Below, piece by piece: positions 28,405 through 39,724 of a stretch of DNA of 64,000 bases. The stretch spans positions 835,603 to 899,602 of the forward strand of contig NZ_JAGTUK010000002.1 in the NCBI RefSeq assembly GCF_018224615.1, written 5' to 3'. Source of the stretch: Microbacterium paraoxydans. Its GTDB lineage: Bacteria; Actinomycetota; Actinomycetes; Actinomycetales; Microbacteriaceae. The notes below the pieces were generated by a model. The model worked only from the letters and a program-made list of their open reading frames with translations, made no database searches and was not told where the DNA came from. The translations under genes were made by a program, and so were the position numbers. The stretch's first letter is position 1, and every line of letters begins with the position of its first letter.

Positions 28405-28983
28405 GTGTCCAAGCCCTCCCGTGACCGATTCGACGACGTTCCCCGCTCCTCCGGCCGCGTGGGAGCCCACCGTGCTGAAGCCCCTGGCATGAACGGCTGG
28501 GTCGTGCTGCTGTGGTCGTTCGTGGCCGCTCTCGTGCTGATCATCGCCGGCATCTTCGGCTCCCTCGTGGTGATGGGTCGCATCGAGCTGTTCCCGGAGG
28601 CGGGGCCGAGCGCGGCGCCCACGCCGGAGGAGACCGGTGTGATCGACCCGAGCTACTCCGTCATGATCCTCAACGCGACGCCGGATTCCGGCCTGGACGA
28701 TCAGATGCGCGACACGCTCATCAACGCCGGGTGGCCGGCCGGCATCGTGTTCGCCACGGACAGCGCGAGCGATGACTTCTCGACCACGACGATCTACTAC
28801 GTCGACGACGCCGACGAGCAGGCGGCCGTGGGGCTCGCCGGTGTGATCGGTGGCGCATCCGTGAAGCAGGGCGACTTCTACGCCGATCTGAACGACACAG
28901 GGGGCAAGCAGCTGACCGTGGTGATCGGTCTCGATCGCTCGGCATCCGCACCCGAGGACTCGGAGGACACTCCCGCTCCCTGA
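28405..28983 (+). CDS. LytR C-terminal domain membrane protein (VirR-like)
   Basis: A 192-residue single-pass protein: short cytoplasmic part, membrane helix (~30-55, VVLLWSFVAALVLIIAGIFG), then an extracellular LytR_C domain (~75-172, YSVMILNATPDSGLDDQM). The mycobacterial counterpart VirR supports envelope integrity and vesicle release. GTG start at 28405. Sits with the DUF3263 gene and groEL in the same order as Rv0430-Rv0431-groEL2. Exact role here inferred. Confidence 0.85.
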   Translation: MSKPSRDRFDDVPRSSGRVGAHRAEAPGMNGWVVLLWSFVAALVLIIAGIFGSLVVMGRIELFPEAGPSAAPTPEETGVIDPSYSVMILNATPDSGLDDQMRDTLINAGWPAGIVFATDSASDDFSTTTIYYVDDADEQAAVGLAGVIGGASVKQGDFYADLNDTGGKQLTVVIGLDRSASAPEDSEDTPAP

Positions 28984-29007
28984 GCCCTCCGAGGACGGGC
29001 GGCGCGG

Positions 29008-29034
29008 CTTGCACTCGATGGTGTCGAGTGCCAG
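29008..29034. promoter_or_regulatory. Degenerate upstream CIRCE-like element
   Basis: TTGCACTC (29009-29016), a 9-nt spacer, then GAGTGCCA (29026-29033), matching the CIRCE layout with a few changes; the core GCACTCGA/TCGAGTGC is perfectly palindromic. It also supplies a TTGCAC -35-like hexamer. Confidence 0.65.
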
Positions 29035-29041
29035 AATGGCG

Positions 29042-29068
29042 TTAGCACTCTCTTACTCTGAGTGCTAA
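29042..29068. promoter_or_regulatory. CIRCE operator (HrcA binding site) of groEL
   Basis: Perfect consensus: TTAGCACTC, 9-nt spacer, GAGTGCTAA, ending 36 bp before the groEL start. It indicates heat-shock control by HrcA. Confidence 0.95.
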
Positions 29069-30724
<1,656 letters not shown>

Positions 30725-30738
30725 TCCCGCCACACTGA

Positions 30739-30772
30739 CAGAACGCCCCCGGCTCCGGCCGGGGGCGTTCTG
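30739..30772 (+). terminator. Terminator after groEL
   Basis: Perfect 14-bp inverted repeat (30739-30752, 30759-30772) with a 6-nt loop, 15 bases past the groEL stop. Confidence 0.9.
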
Positions 30773-30798
30773 TGTTTCAGGCGCGGACGCGGCGGCGG

Positions 30799-31086
30799 TC
30801 AGCGGAACAGGCTTGCCGAGTACTGATCCGCGTCTGCGTACTGCGTCGCCACGGAGCCGAGCGACGTGCCGATGCCGTCGAGCACCTGCTCGACGTGCAG
30901 TTGCGCGCCCTGCCACTGCTCGGCGCAGCCCTGGAACGCGGTGGACGCCGCGCCGGCCCAGGACGACTGCAGCGCCCGAAGCTGCGCCATGAGAGTCGAC
31001 GATTCGGCTCGCAGACGCTCCATGGTCGCGCGGGTGGCCGCGTGTGCGGCGTGAACGGCATCGGTGTCGACGGTGAATACGGTCAT
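30799..31086 (-). CDS. WXG100-family (ESAT-6-like) protein
   Basis: A 95-residue helical hairpin protein. The central turn reads SSWAGAAS, a W-x-G motif, flanked by two amphipathic helices, the signature of type VII (ESX) secretion substrates. A C-terminal YxxxD/E-like pattern is present near YADADQY. ATG 31086 has AAGGAG six bases upstream. No EccC, EccD or partner WXG100 gene is nearby, so export would depend on a distant system. It sits last behind a two-component pair. Confidence 0.85.
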   Translation of the reverse strand: MTVFTVDTDAVHAAHAATRATMERLRAESSTLMAQLRALQSSWAGAASTAFQGCAEQWQGAQLHVEQVLDGIGTSLGSVATQYADADQYSASLFR

Positions 31087-31230
31087 GAGAAGCTCCTTCA
31101 TCTCGGAGCTTCCGAACCTAGGCGCGCGGCCCGTCGGTCGAAGCGTCCCAGCGGTCTCGCGGCCGGCTCCTGGGGACAGCGTGGTCTCGCGCCGCCTCGT
31201 GCAGAGTCCGAGTCGCGGCGGCCACCGAGG

Positions 31231-32919
31231 TCACGGAAGGTCGAGCGGATCGATCGGTTGTGTGTCCTCGAGCAGGTGCGCCGGGGTGGCCTGTGCCGGT
31301 GCGAGGGGCAGCGTGACCGTGAACGTGGCCCCGCCACCCGGGCTCTCGGACACCGCGATGTCGCCGTTGAGCGCCTTGAGGATCGACGCCACGATCGCCA
31401 GGCCCAGCCCGGACCCACCGGTCTCCCTGGCGCGCGACGTGTCCGCCCGCCAGAACCGCTCGAAGATCTGCTCCCGGATCTGCGGCGGCACACCTTCGCC
31501 GTGGTCCACGATGGCGATGCTCGCGGTGCCCGCAACACGGTCCGAATCCACCACGATCTCGATCGGGCTGTCCTCGGCGGAGAATCGCCGCGCGTTGCCC
31601 AGGAGATTGGTCACGACCTGGCGTACCTTGTTCTCCTCGCCGAGCACAATCGGCGGGGTGCGCACCGGGATGTCCTGCACCTCGCTGAAGTCGATCGCGG
31701 GCGGCTCCTCCGTCTGCTTGGCGCGACGGCGCAGGCGCGACAGCGGGGCGAGCGGGCGCACGCGCGGTGCCGGCGCTGGTTCGATCGGGACGACCGGCGT
31801 CCGCACCGGAGCCGTCGGCACGTTCTCCAGGGTCCGATCGATCACCGAGATCACGCGACCGGGAGCCGCCGCGCGGACATCGAGTGCCGCATCCCGGGCG
31901 ATGGGCCGCAGGTCGAGCGGCTCGATCTGCGGCTCCCGCTCCTCGTCCAAGCGCGCCAGGGCCAGCAGATCCTCCACCAGCACGCCCATCCGGATCGCTT
32001 CCTTCTCGATGCGCTCCATTGCCCTGGCGGTGTCTTCCTCGCCCGTGATCGCACCCATGCGGTAGAGCTCGGCGTATCCGCGAACGCTCACCAGCGGAGT
32101 GCGCAGCTCGTGGCTCGCATCGCCGATGAAGCGGCGCATCTGCTGCACCGTGCGGTCGCGCTGGGCGAGGGACCGATCGACGCGGTCGAGCATCGTGTTG
32201 ATCGCCGCGTTGAGGCGACCGACCTCCGTGGTCGGCTCCAGATCGGTGAGCCGCTGCCGGAAGTCGCCCGCCGCGATCGACATGGCCGTCTGCTCCACCT
32301 GGCCCAGTCGTCGGAACGTCAGGGTCACCAGACCGCGAGTGAGCAGAGCCGCGACGAAGATGGTGATCAGAGCGATCGTGATGTAGATGCCGAAGTACTG
32401 ACTGATGATGCGATCCGCTTCGGCCAGCGGCAGCGCGACCATCTGGATGCTGAGCGGCGTGCCCTCCTGCTGCACCAGCGCGACAGCGCCGTGATACACG
32501 CTGCCGTTGTCCCCTTCCAGGGAAAGGACCTTGTCCTCGTTGGCCTGGGCTTCCGAGAGCGAGTACTCCGCAGGGAAGAAGGGCGCGCGGCCCGAGGCGC
32601 TCGGGGCGGTCGCGCGGAGAGCACCCTCGGCGTCGTACACCGCGAAGGAGAAGTCTCGCGGCTTCTCGTCGCGAGGCGTGTACGTGGTGACCCCGTCGAT
32701 CGTGGTGGTGTCGAAGTAGCGCTCGATCAGGTTGCTCGTGACCAGCGCGGGAAGCTGCGCGTTGATGTTCTCGACGAGCGCGTTGCGCAGCAGCGGAACC
32801 GTGCCGATCCCGGCCACCAGCAGGCCCAGCGCGAGCACCGCGACCGTGACGCCCGTGACCTTGGCGCGGAGGCTGATGCGGCGCCACCACGTGGTCACCG
32901 CATCCGGCTTGTGCGCCAT
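31231..32919 (-). CDS. HAMP-type sensor histidine kinase with inserted linker
   Basis: A 562-residue kinase: membrane helix (~20-44), extracellular sensor region (~45-178), second helix (~180-202), HAMP (~203-260), HisKA (~265-330; phospho-acceptor His in FIGDASHELRTPLVSVRG) and HATPase (~425-545; VTNLLGNARRFS, DHGEGVPPQIREQIFERFWR, GGSGLGLAIV). Between HisKA and HATPase lies an unusual Pro/Arg-rich stretch of about 65 residues. Partner of the regulator 55 bp upstream. Similar to the TrcS/MprB class; signal unknown. Confidence 0.9.
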   Translation of the reverse strand: MAHKPDAVTTWWRRISLRAKVTGVTVAVLALGLLVAGIGTVPLLRNALVENINAQLPALVTSNLIERYFDTTTIDGVTTYTPRDEKPRDFSFAVYDAEGALRATAPSASGRAPFFPAEYSLSEAQANEDKVLSLEGDNGSVYHGAVALVQQEGTPLSIQMVALPLAEADRIISQYFGIYITIALITIFVAALLTRGLVTLTFRRLGQVEQTAMSIAAGDFRQRLTDLEPTTEVGRLNAAINTMLDRVDRSLAQRDRTVQQMRRFIGDASHELRTPLVSVRGYAELYRMGAITGEEDTARAMERIEKEAIRMGVLVEDLLALARLDEEREPQIEPLDLRPIARDAALDVRAAAPGRVISVIDRTLENVPTAPVRTPVVPIEPAPAPRVRPLAPLSRLRRRAKQTEEPPAIDFSEVQDIPVRTPPIVLGEENKVRQVVTNLLGNARRFSAEDSPIEIVVDSDRVAGTASIAIVDHGEGVPPQIREQIFERFWRADTSRARETGGSGLGLAIVASILKALNGDIAVSESPGGGATFTVTLPLAPAQATPAHLLEDTQPIDPLDLP

Positions 32920-32974
32920 GCGGCCCTCCCTGCTGTGACGATCGCGCCGACGACGGCGGACTCGTGCGTGGTCG

Positions 32975-33667
32975 TCAGACCGTCTTGCCGACCTTGAGCA
33001 TGTAGCCGAAACCGCGCTTCGTCTGGATGAGCGACTCCTCGGTGTGCGGGTCGATCTTCCGGCGCAGGTACGAGATGTAGCTCTCCACGATGCCGGCGTC
33101 GCCGTTGAAGTCGTACTCCCAGACGTGGTCGAGGATCTGCGCCTTCGAGAGCACGCGGTTGGGGTTGAGCATCAGGTAGCGCAGGAGCTTGAACTCGGTG
33201 GGGCTCAGCTCGATGGGCTCCTTGCCCACGTGGACGTCGTGAGTGTCCTGATCCATCGAGAGCTCGCCCGCGCGGATGATCGACTCCTCGTCGGCCTGCA
33301 TCGTGCGGCGCAGGATGGCCTGGGCGCGGGCCACGATCTCGTCGAGGCTGAACGGCTTGGTGACGTAGTCGTCGCCGCCGGCGTTCAGGCCCTCGATCTT
33401 GTCGTCCGTGCCGTCCTTCGCGGTGAGGAACAGGATGGGAGCGGTGAAGCCGGCGCCGCGGAGGCGCTTGGTCACGCTGAAGCCATTCATGTCGGGCAGC
33501 ATGACGTCCAGGATGATGAGGTCGGGCTCCTCCTCGAGGACGGCCGAGATCGTGGCGGCGCCGTTGGCGACCGTCTTCACCTGGAACCCGGCGAAGCTGA
33601 GACCCGTGGAGAGCAGGTCACGGATGTTGGGCTCGTCGTCGACGACCAGGATGCGCGCAGCAGTCAT
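32975..33667 (-). CDS. PhoP/TrcR-type response regulator
   Basis: A 230-residue OmpR-family regulator: receiver (~4-120; VVDDEPNIRDLLS, phospho-Asp in LIILDVMLPDMNGF, Lys in DDYVTKPFSLDEI) and winged helix (~135-228; NGDAGIVESYISYLRRKID). The wing matches the PhoP/TrcR/PrrA group of Mycobacterium. Forms an operon with the kinase downstream; target genes unknown, although the adjacent WXG100 gene is a candidate. Confidence 0.92.
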   Translation of the reverse strand: MTAARILVVDDEPNIRDLLSTGLSFAGFQVKTVANGAATISAVLEEEPDLIILDVMLPDMNGFSVTKRLRGAGFTAPILFLTAKDGTDDKIEGLNAGGDDYVTKPFSLDEIVARAQAILRRTMQADEESIIRAGELSMDQDTHDVHVGKEPIELSPTEFKLLRYLMLNPNRVLSKAQILDHVWEYDFNGDAGIVESYISYLRRKIDPHTEESLIQTKRGFGYMLKVGKTV

Positions 33668-33740
33668 GTCCCCATTATGGTGACTTCGGCCATGCGGTTG
33701 CTGATTACCTTCGGAGCGCCGGGAGCCGAAGCTCCGCGGC

Positions 33741-35387
33741 CTATGCCGCCTGGGCGATCGCGTCGGCGTCCATGATCGTGTAGCTGTAACCCTGCTCGGC
33801 GAGGAACCGCTGGCGGTTCTGCGCGTAGTCCTGGTCGATCGTGTCCCGGGCGACGAGCGTGTAGAAGCTGGCCGTGTGCCCCGACTGCTTGGGCCGGAGC
33901 AGTCGTCCGAGGCGCTGCGCCTCCTCCTGCCGCGAGCCGAACGAGCCCGACACCTGGATCGCCACCGAGGCTTCCGGAAGGTCGATCGAGAAGTTGGCCA
34001 CCTTCGACACGACGAGCAGCGAGATGTCTCCCTCGCGGAAGGCGCGGTACAGCTCCTCCCGCTCCTCGACCGGCGTCGAGCCGGTGATCTGCGGAGCGTC
34101 GAGGGCGTCGGACAGGGAGTCGAGCTGATCGAGGTACTGTCCGATGACGAGTATCTGCTCACCCTCGTGCTTCGCGATCAGTTCGCGGACGGCGTCGATC
34201 TTGGCGGGCGCCGAGGCGGCGAGGCGATAGCGCTCGTCGTCGGTCGCGGCCGCGTACTCCAGCCGGTCGCTCGGCGGCAGGTCGACGCGCACCTCGTAGC
34301 AGACGGCGGGGGAGATGAACCCCTGCGCCTCGATCTGCTTCCACGGGGCATCGAAGCGCTTCGGCCCGATCAGGCTGAAGACGTCGCCCTCGCGCCCGTC
34401 CTCGCGCACGAGGGTCGCCGTGAGCCCGATGCGGCGCCGCGCCTGGAGGTCGGCGGTGAGCTTGAACACCGGAGCAGGCAGGAGGTGCACCTCGTCGTAG
34501 ACGATGAGGCCCCAGTCCAGGGCGTCGAGGAGAGCCAGGTGCGCGTACTCGCCCTTCCGCTTGGCGGTGAGGATCTGGTACGTCGCGATCGTGACCGGCT
34601 TGACCTCCTTCGACTGCCCGGAGTACTCGCCGATCTCCTCGGGCGTGAGGCTGGTGCGCTTGAGGAGCTCGTCGCGCCACTGCCGTGCCGAGACCGTGTT
34701 GGTCACGAGGATCAACGTCGTGGTCTTCGTCGCAGCCATGGCTCCCGCGCCCACGATGGTCTTGCCCGCGCCGCAGGGGAGCACCACCACGCCGGAGCCG
34801 TCCTTCGAGAACGCGTCCACGGCGTCCTGCTGGTAGGGGCGGATCTGCCAGCCGTCCTCGGCGAGCTCGATCTCGTGCGGGGTGCCGGGGGTGTAGCCGG
34901 CGAGGTCTTCCGCCGGCCAGCCGATCTTCAGCAGCTCCTGCTTGATCTGTCCGCGCGCCCAGGCGTCGACCACGAAGGTCTCGGGCGTCGGGTGACCGAT
35001 CAGGAGCGGCTGGATGCGCTTGTTGTTGGCGACCTGAGCCAGCACCGCCGGGTCGGTCGACCGCAGAATGAGCACGCCCTCGTCGTCGCGCTCGATCACG
35101 AGACGTCCGTAGCGGTTGACCGTCTCGCGCAGGTCGACGGCCACCGACGGCGGCACGGGGAACCGCGACCAGCGGTCGAGCGTGTCGAGCATGTCGTCGG
35201 CCGTGTGCCCGGCGGCCCGCGCGTTCCACAGCCCGAGACGGGTGATGCGGTACGTGTGGATGTGCTCCGGCGCGCGTTCCAGCTCGGCGAAGATGGCGAG
35301 CTCGTGCCGGGCGCTCTCGGCGTCGGCGTGGGCGACCTCGAGCAGCACGGTGCGGTCGCTCTGGACGATCAGGGGGCCATCAGACAT
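33741..35387 (-). CDS. XPB-type DNA repair helicase
   Basis: A 548-residue superfamily 2 DNA helicase of the bacterial XPB class. An N-terminal damage-recognition-like region (~1-165) precedes the two RecA-like domains: Walker A LPCGAGKTIVG, Walker B YDEVHLLP, motif III GLTATLVRED, motif VI QRLGRLLRPKQSG. Mycobacterium XPB unwinds 3'-5'. Located directly after a helicase-associated-domain gene, as Rv0861c follows Rv0862c in M. tuberculosis. All catalytic motifs are intact. Confidence 0.95.
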   Translation of the reverse strand: MSDGPLIVQSDRTVLLEVAHADAESARHELAIFAELERAPEHIHTYRITRLGLWNARAAGHTADDMLDTLDRWSRFPVPPSVAVDLRETVNRYGRLVIERDDEGVLILRSTDPAVLAQVANNKRIQPLLIGHPTPETFVVDAWARGQIKQELLKIGWPAEDLAGYTPGTPHEIELAEDGWQIRPYQQDAVDAFSKDGSGVVVLPCGAGKTIVGAGAMAATKTTTLILVTNTVSARQWRDELLKRTSLTPEEIGEYSGQSKEVKPVTIATYQILTAKRKGEYAHLALLDALDWGLIVYDEVHLLPAPVFKLTADLQARRRIGLTATLVREDGREGDVFSLIGPKRFDAPWKQIEAQGFISPAVCYEVRVDLPPSDRLEYAAATDDERYRLAASAPAKIDAVRELIAKHEGEQILVIGQYLDQLDSLSDALDAPQITGSTPVEEREELYRAFREGDISLLVVSKVANFSIDLPEASVAIQVSGSFGSRQEEAQRLGRLLRPKQSGHTASFYTLVARDTIDQDYAQNRQRFLAEQGYSYTIMDADAIAQAA

Positions 35388-35424
35388 AGCAGACCAGTCT
35401 ACCGGGCATGCAGAGGGGAGGGCC

Positions 35425-37134
35425 TCACGGGGTGACCACGGTGGCCGCGCGGATGCTCGACACCGGGAGGGTGCGTTCCACGTCGGCGGCCCTGTCCCGT
35501 CCGCGCAGCCGGCCGCCGCCCATGCCCGTCGCCTCCAGGAGCAGGTCGCGCGTCGAGCCGTCCGGCATGCCGACGGTCACTCGGAGCACGGCCTTGGCGC
35601 GTACTGCGGCCTCCAGTTCCCGGTCGAGCCACGCCGCGTCGGCATCCGGCCCCTGGTGCTCCCGCAGCCGGGCGACCAGTGGGCCGTAGTCGTCGGCGTG
35701 TTCGTCCTCGTCCGGCACGGGGGCGGCAGTGTGACGGTGACGCACCACGATCGCACCGTCCGGCCCGACCAGGCTCGCGGGATAGCGGGCGTCGGTGAGG
35801 GCCCAGTACACGGTGTCCTGCGCGACGCGCGTGGTGAGGGATCCGACGTGCGTGGAGAGGGCCAGGGGCCGCAGCGCCTGATCCACGGAGAGGGCCTCCA
35901 GCAGGTGCGGGTCGCCGCTCTCGATCCGTGTCCGTCCGGTCTCCTCATCGACCGAGACCCGGATGAGCCCATGTCGCTGGGCGGTCTGCGCCACCAGATA
36001 CTCGAGAGGTTGCGGGATCCCGGTGAGGGAGATCTCCCGGAGAAAGGCGATGATCGACTCCTCGCTCTCGCCGGCGGCGAAGGCGTGCGCGACGGACTCC
36101 GCCGTGAACCGGTAAGAAGAGGCCTGCGCGGCGGACTCGCGAACGGCGATCGTGCGAAGGCGCACGTCAAGGGCGGGTTGCAGCGGCCCGGGAGCGATCG
36201 CCGTGAGGTCGTTCTGGAGGAAGATCCGGTCGACCTCGGACGGCAGCAGCGCGGTGAGGGCGGCGGCATCGGCGGGCTCGCCCCGGCGGAGCGGCTCGCC
36301 CCACGGAGGTTCGGTGCCGTCGTCGGCGATCAGGCCGAGCAGTCGTGCCGACTCCGCGAGCCCGTCGGCCTGCTCCGCCCACGACGCGTCCCACGGGTGT
36401 GCCAGAGGCCACTGCGACACCGGGATCCACCCGCCGGCCGCGGAGCGCAGACCGCGTGGCAGCGAGCCACGGAAGGCGGTAGCGAGAAGCGTCCAGCGGT
36501 CGGCGGCGGACGAGCGCAGCCACTCCTCGGCGAGGGCCGTCGTCCGAAGCTGCCGATCGGCCGTCGCGGCCAGGCGGGCGCGGACGGCAAGGCCGGCGAG
36601 CTGGTCGACGATCTCGGCGGGCAGACCGGCCTCTGCGAGCTGGCGCTTCTCCCCGGCGCTCACCGCTCCGCCGAGCAGGAGGGCGAACGGCCGCTCCCTG
36701 GCTATCAGCAGCAGGTCGGCGAGCCGCGCGACGGTGGTGAACGCACGCTCGGCGGCGTGCGCGGCGGTGGTCTCCGAGGACGGCGTCGGGGCGGTGTCGT
36801 CGGGCAGCGCCGGTCGCTCTCGCCCGTCGACAGCGAGCTCGACGGGCGGCTGCGGCGTGCCGTCCGGCCGCAGGAGCGCGAGCGACACCAGATGCTCTCG
36901 GCCGTCGCCCGGTCGATCGCCCGCGACGGCGTCCACCAGGGAAGCTGCTTCCGCGGCGGTCAGGGTGGGAAGCGCGCGGTTCACGGAGGACGGCTCCAGC
37001 AGCGCCTCCGCTGCGTCGAAGAAGTCCTGCCACGCCGCGTCGGGCCGCACGCCGCGGGCGGCGAACATCGTCTGGAGTTCGGCATCGCTCGCCCGGGCCA
37101 GGCGATCGGCCAGCGGTCGTGCGTACGTGCTCAT
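35425..37134 (-). CDS. Helicase-associated-domain protein, partner of XPB
   Basis: A 569-residue protein corresponding to M. tuberculosis Rv0862c. It lacks Walker motifs; the C-terminal part (~290-400, e.g. DRIFLQNDLTAIAPGPL and YRFTAESVAHAFAAGES) is the helicase_C_3/XPB-Ssl2-like domain. It lies 37 nt upstream of the XPB gene on the same strand. In eukaryotes XPB needs partners for activity; a comparable accessory role is inferred. The function is not established. Confidence 0.85.
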   Translation of the reverse strand: MSTYARPLADRLARASDAELQTMFAARGVRPDAAWQDFFDAAEALLEPSSVNRALPTLTAAEAASLVDAVAGDRPGDGREHLVSLALLRPDGTPQPPVELAVDGRERPALPDDTAPTPSSETTAAHAAERAFTTVARLADLLLIARERPFALLLGGAVSAGEKRQLAEAGLPAEIVDQLAGLAVRARLAATADRQLRTTALAEEWLRSSAADRWTLLATAFRGSLPRGLRSAAGGWIPVSQWPLAHPWDASWAEQADGLAESARLLGLIADDGTEPPWGEPLRRGEPADAAALTALLPSEVDRIFLQNDLTAIAPGPLQPALDVRLRTIAVRESAAQASSYRFTAESVAHAFAAGESEESIIAFLREISLTGIPQPLEYLVAQTAQRHGLIRVSVDEETGRTRIESGDPHLLEALSVDQALRPLALSTHVGSLTTRVAQDTVYWALTDARYPASLVGPDGAIVVRHRHTAAPVPDEDEHADDYGPLVARLREHQGPDADAAWLDRELEAAVRAKAVLRVTVGMPDGSTRDLLLEATGMGGGRLRGRDRAADVERTLPVSSIRAATVVTP

Positions 37135-37144
37135 GGGCGGTGGC

Positions 37145-37420
37145 TCAGCGACGCGATTGCGCGCGGCCCTTCCGGATGAAGCTCATCACCAGCAGCGTGA
37201 TGATCAGGACGAAGGCGAGCGGCAGGCCCCAGTACGGAATGGCGGCGACCACGGGCCACGCACCTTCCCCGAACGCAGCACGGTCCATGCCCGTGGCCGT
37301 GCCGATGATGATCGCGAAGAAGCACACCACGGAGGCGGCGGCGATCCCGAGTGCGGTGAACGCCAGGATGCGGTCGATCCGGCGGATGGGGACCTCCGGT
37401 CCGGGGCTCTGCGTGCTCAT
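37145..37420 (-). CDS. Small two-span membrane protein (Rv0882-like by position)
   Basis: A 91-residue protein with two hydrophobic helices (~18-42 and ~58-80) and a basic C-terminus (FIRKGRAQSRR). No catalytic motif. It precedes the helicase genes by 10 nt on the same strand and is divergent from the cold-shock gene; a similar small membrane gene (Rv0882) lies beside the DUF3027 gene in mycobacteria. Function unknown. Confidence 0.7.
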   Translation of the reverse strand: MSTQSPGPEVPIRRIDRILAFTALGIAAASVVCFFAIIIGTATGMDRAAFGEGAWPVVAAIPYWGLPLAFVLIITLLVMSFIRKGRAQSRR

Positions 37421-37536
37421 CCGGTCCAGACTACTCGCCCTGCGGCGGTCGGCTCGGCTCGGCCCGCGACCGGTAGGCTGGACGCACGCGCACGAGCGCG
37501 CTCTGTTCTGCTTTTCGATCCCAGCGAGGTTCACCC

Positions 37537-37917
37537 ATGCCCACCGGCAAGGTCAGGTTCTACGACGAAGACAAGGGTTTCGGCTTCATCGCCAGCGATG
37601 ACGGCCAGGACGTCTTCCTGCACGCTTCCGCGATGCCGGCCGGCACCGCGGTCAAGGCCGGTGCACGCGTGGAGTTCGGCGTGGCCGACGGCAAGCGCGG
37701 CCTGCAGGCCCTCTCGGTGCGGGTGCTCGAGGCACCGCCCAGTCTGGCGAAGGCCAAGCGCAAGCCCGCCGACGACATGGCGATCATCGTGGAGGACCTG
37801 GTGAAGCTGCTCGACGGCATCGGCGGTGACCTGCGTCGCGGCCGCTACCCGTCGTCGAGCCACGGTCGCAAGATCGCGGCGGTTCTGCGCAAGGTCGCTG
37901 ATGACCTCGAAGCCTGA
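37537..37917 (+). CDS. Cold-shock-domain protein with C-terminal extension
   Basis: A 126-residue RNA/DNA-binding protein. Residues 1-~65 are a cold-shock domain with both RNP motifs (KGFGFI and DVFLHA). The extra ~55 residues contain a Lys-rich hinge and a helical segment (MAIIVEDLVKLLDGIGGDLR), as in the longer actinobacterial Csp proteins. The 3' end overlaps the DUF3027 gene by 17 bp. Confidence 0.92.
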   Translation: MPTGKVRFYDEDKGFGFIASDDGQDVFLHASAMPAGTAVKAGARVEFGVADGKRGLQALSVRVLEAPPSLAKAKRKPADDMAIIVEDLVKLLDGIGGDLRRGRYPSSSHGRKIAAVLRKVADDLEA

Positions 37918-38503
37918 GGCCGACGCCCGCCTGGTCGAGGCGCACGACCTCGCGCTCGCGGCCCTGCGTGAGATCACGCCCGCGTCGACGATCGGTCCGG
38001 CCGCCGGGTACATCGCCGAAGACGACGGTTCGGTGTCCCTGAGGTTCCAGAACCGGCTGGCCGGTTACCCGGGGTGGTACTGGACGGTGACCGTGGCTCG
38101 TGTCGACGACGAAGAGCCCACGGTGCTGGAAGCCGAGCTGCTGCCGGGCGACGGGGCTCTGCTGGCCCCCGAATGGGTCCCCTGGGCCGAGCGCCTGGCG
38201 GAGTACCGCGCGCACCAGGCCGAGCTCGCCGAGGCGGCTGCAGCGGCGGCGGACGGCGATCAGGTCGACCAGGACGCGCCGTCCGGCGACGACGATCTCG
38301 AGGGCGTCCTGGACGACGAACTGGACGAGCTCGATGAGGACGACGATGCGTCGGACATCCTCCACGCCGGTGATCTCGACGGCGTCGACATCGATGAGCT
38401 CGACGACTCAGCGCCGGAGGACGACGCCGACGAGGACACCTCGGAAGACGACGACGCCGACGCCCGCGATGCGGACGCCGGCGAAGACGACGAAGAGGAG
38501 TGA
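37901..38503 (+). CDS. DUF3027 family protein with long acidic tail
   Basis: A 200-residue actinobacterial protein. Residues ~1-110 are the DUF3027 domain (GYIAEDDGSVSLRFQNRLAG, YPGWYWTVTVARVDD, APEWVPWAERLAEYR). Residues ~125-200 are almost entirely Asp/Glu, ending DAGEDDEEE. The ATG lies inside the cold-shock gene, implying coupled translation. In M. tuberculosis the homologue Rv0883c also neighbours serC. Function unknown; an acidic tail next to a nucleic-acid binder suggests an antagonist or protein-interaction role. Confidence 0.85.
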   Translation: MTSKPEADARLVEAHDLALAALREITPASTIGPAAGYIAEDDGSVSLRFQNRLAGYPGWYWTVTVARVDDEEPTVLEAELLPGDGALLAPEWVPWAERLAEYRAHQAELAEAAAAAADGDQVDQDAPSGDDDLEGVLDDELDELDEDDDASDILHAGDLDGVDIDELDDSAPEDDADEDTSEDDDADARDADAGEDDEEE

Positions 38504-38512
38504 GCCGGGGCC

Positions 38513-39634
<1,122 letters not shown>

Positions 39635-39690
39635 CTAGGGGGAGCGGGCGCGACGCCCATCCCTCGTCGATCCGATGTCGCCGCGGGAAT

Positions 39691-39705
39691 GTAGGCTTGC
39701 CTAAG
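39691..39705 (+). promoter_or_regulatory. Iron-box-like operator before the DtxR/IdeR gene
   Basis: The bases TAGGCTTGCCTAA match the core of the DtxR/IdeR iron box (TAGG-T-N2-CCTAA), 20-33 bp before the repressor start, suggesting autoregulation. The outer parts of the 19-bp consensus are not conserved. Confidence 0.55.
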
Positions 39706-39724
39706 AACTTCGGAGGGCCCGCAC

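Noticed and set aside
30772..32997. A 741-codon open frame on the plus strand
   Set aside because: Antisense to the WXG100 and histidine kinase genes, which have clear motifs and ribosome sites; this frame has none.
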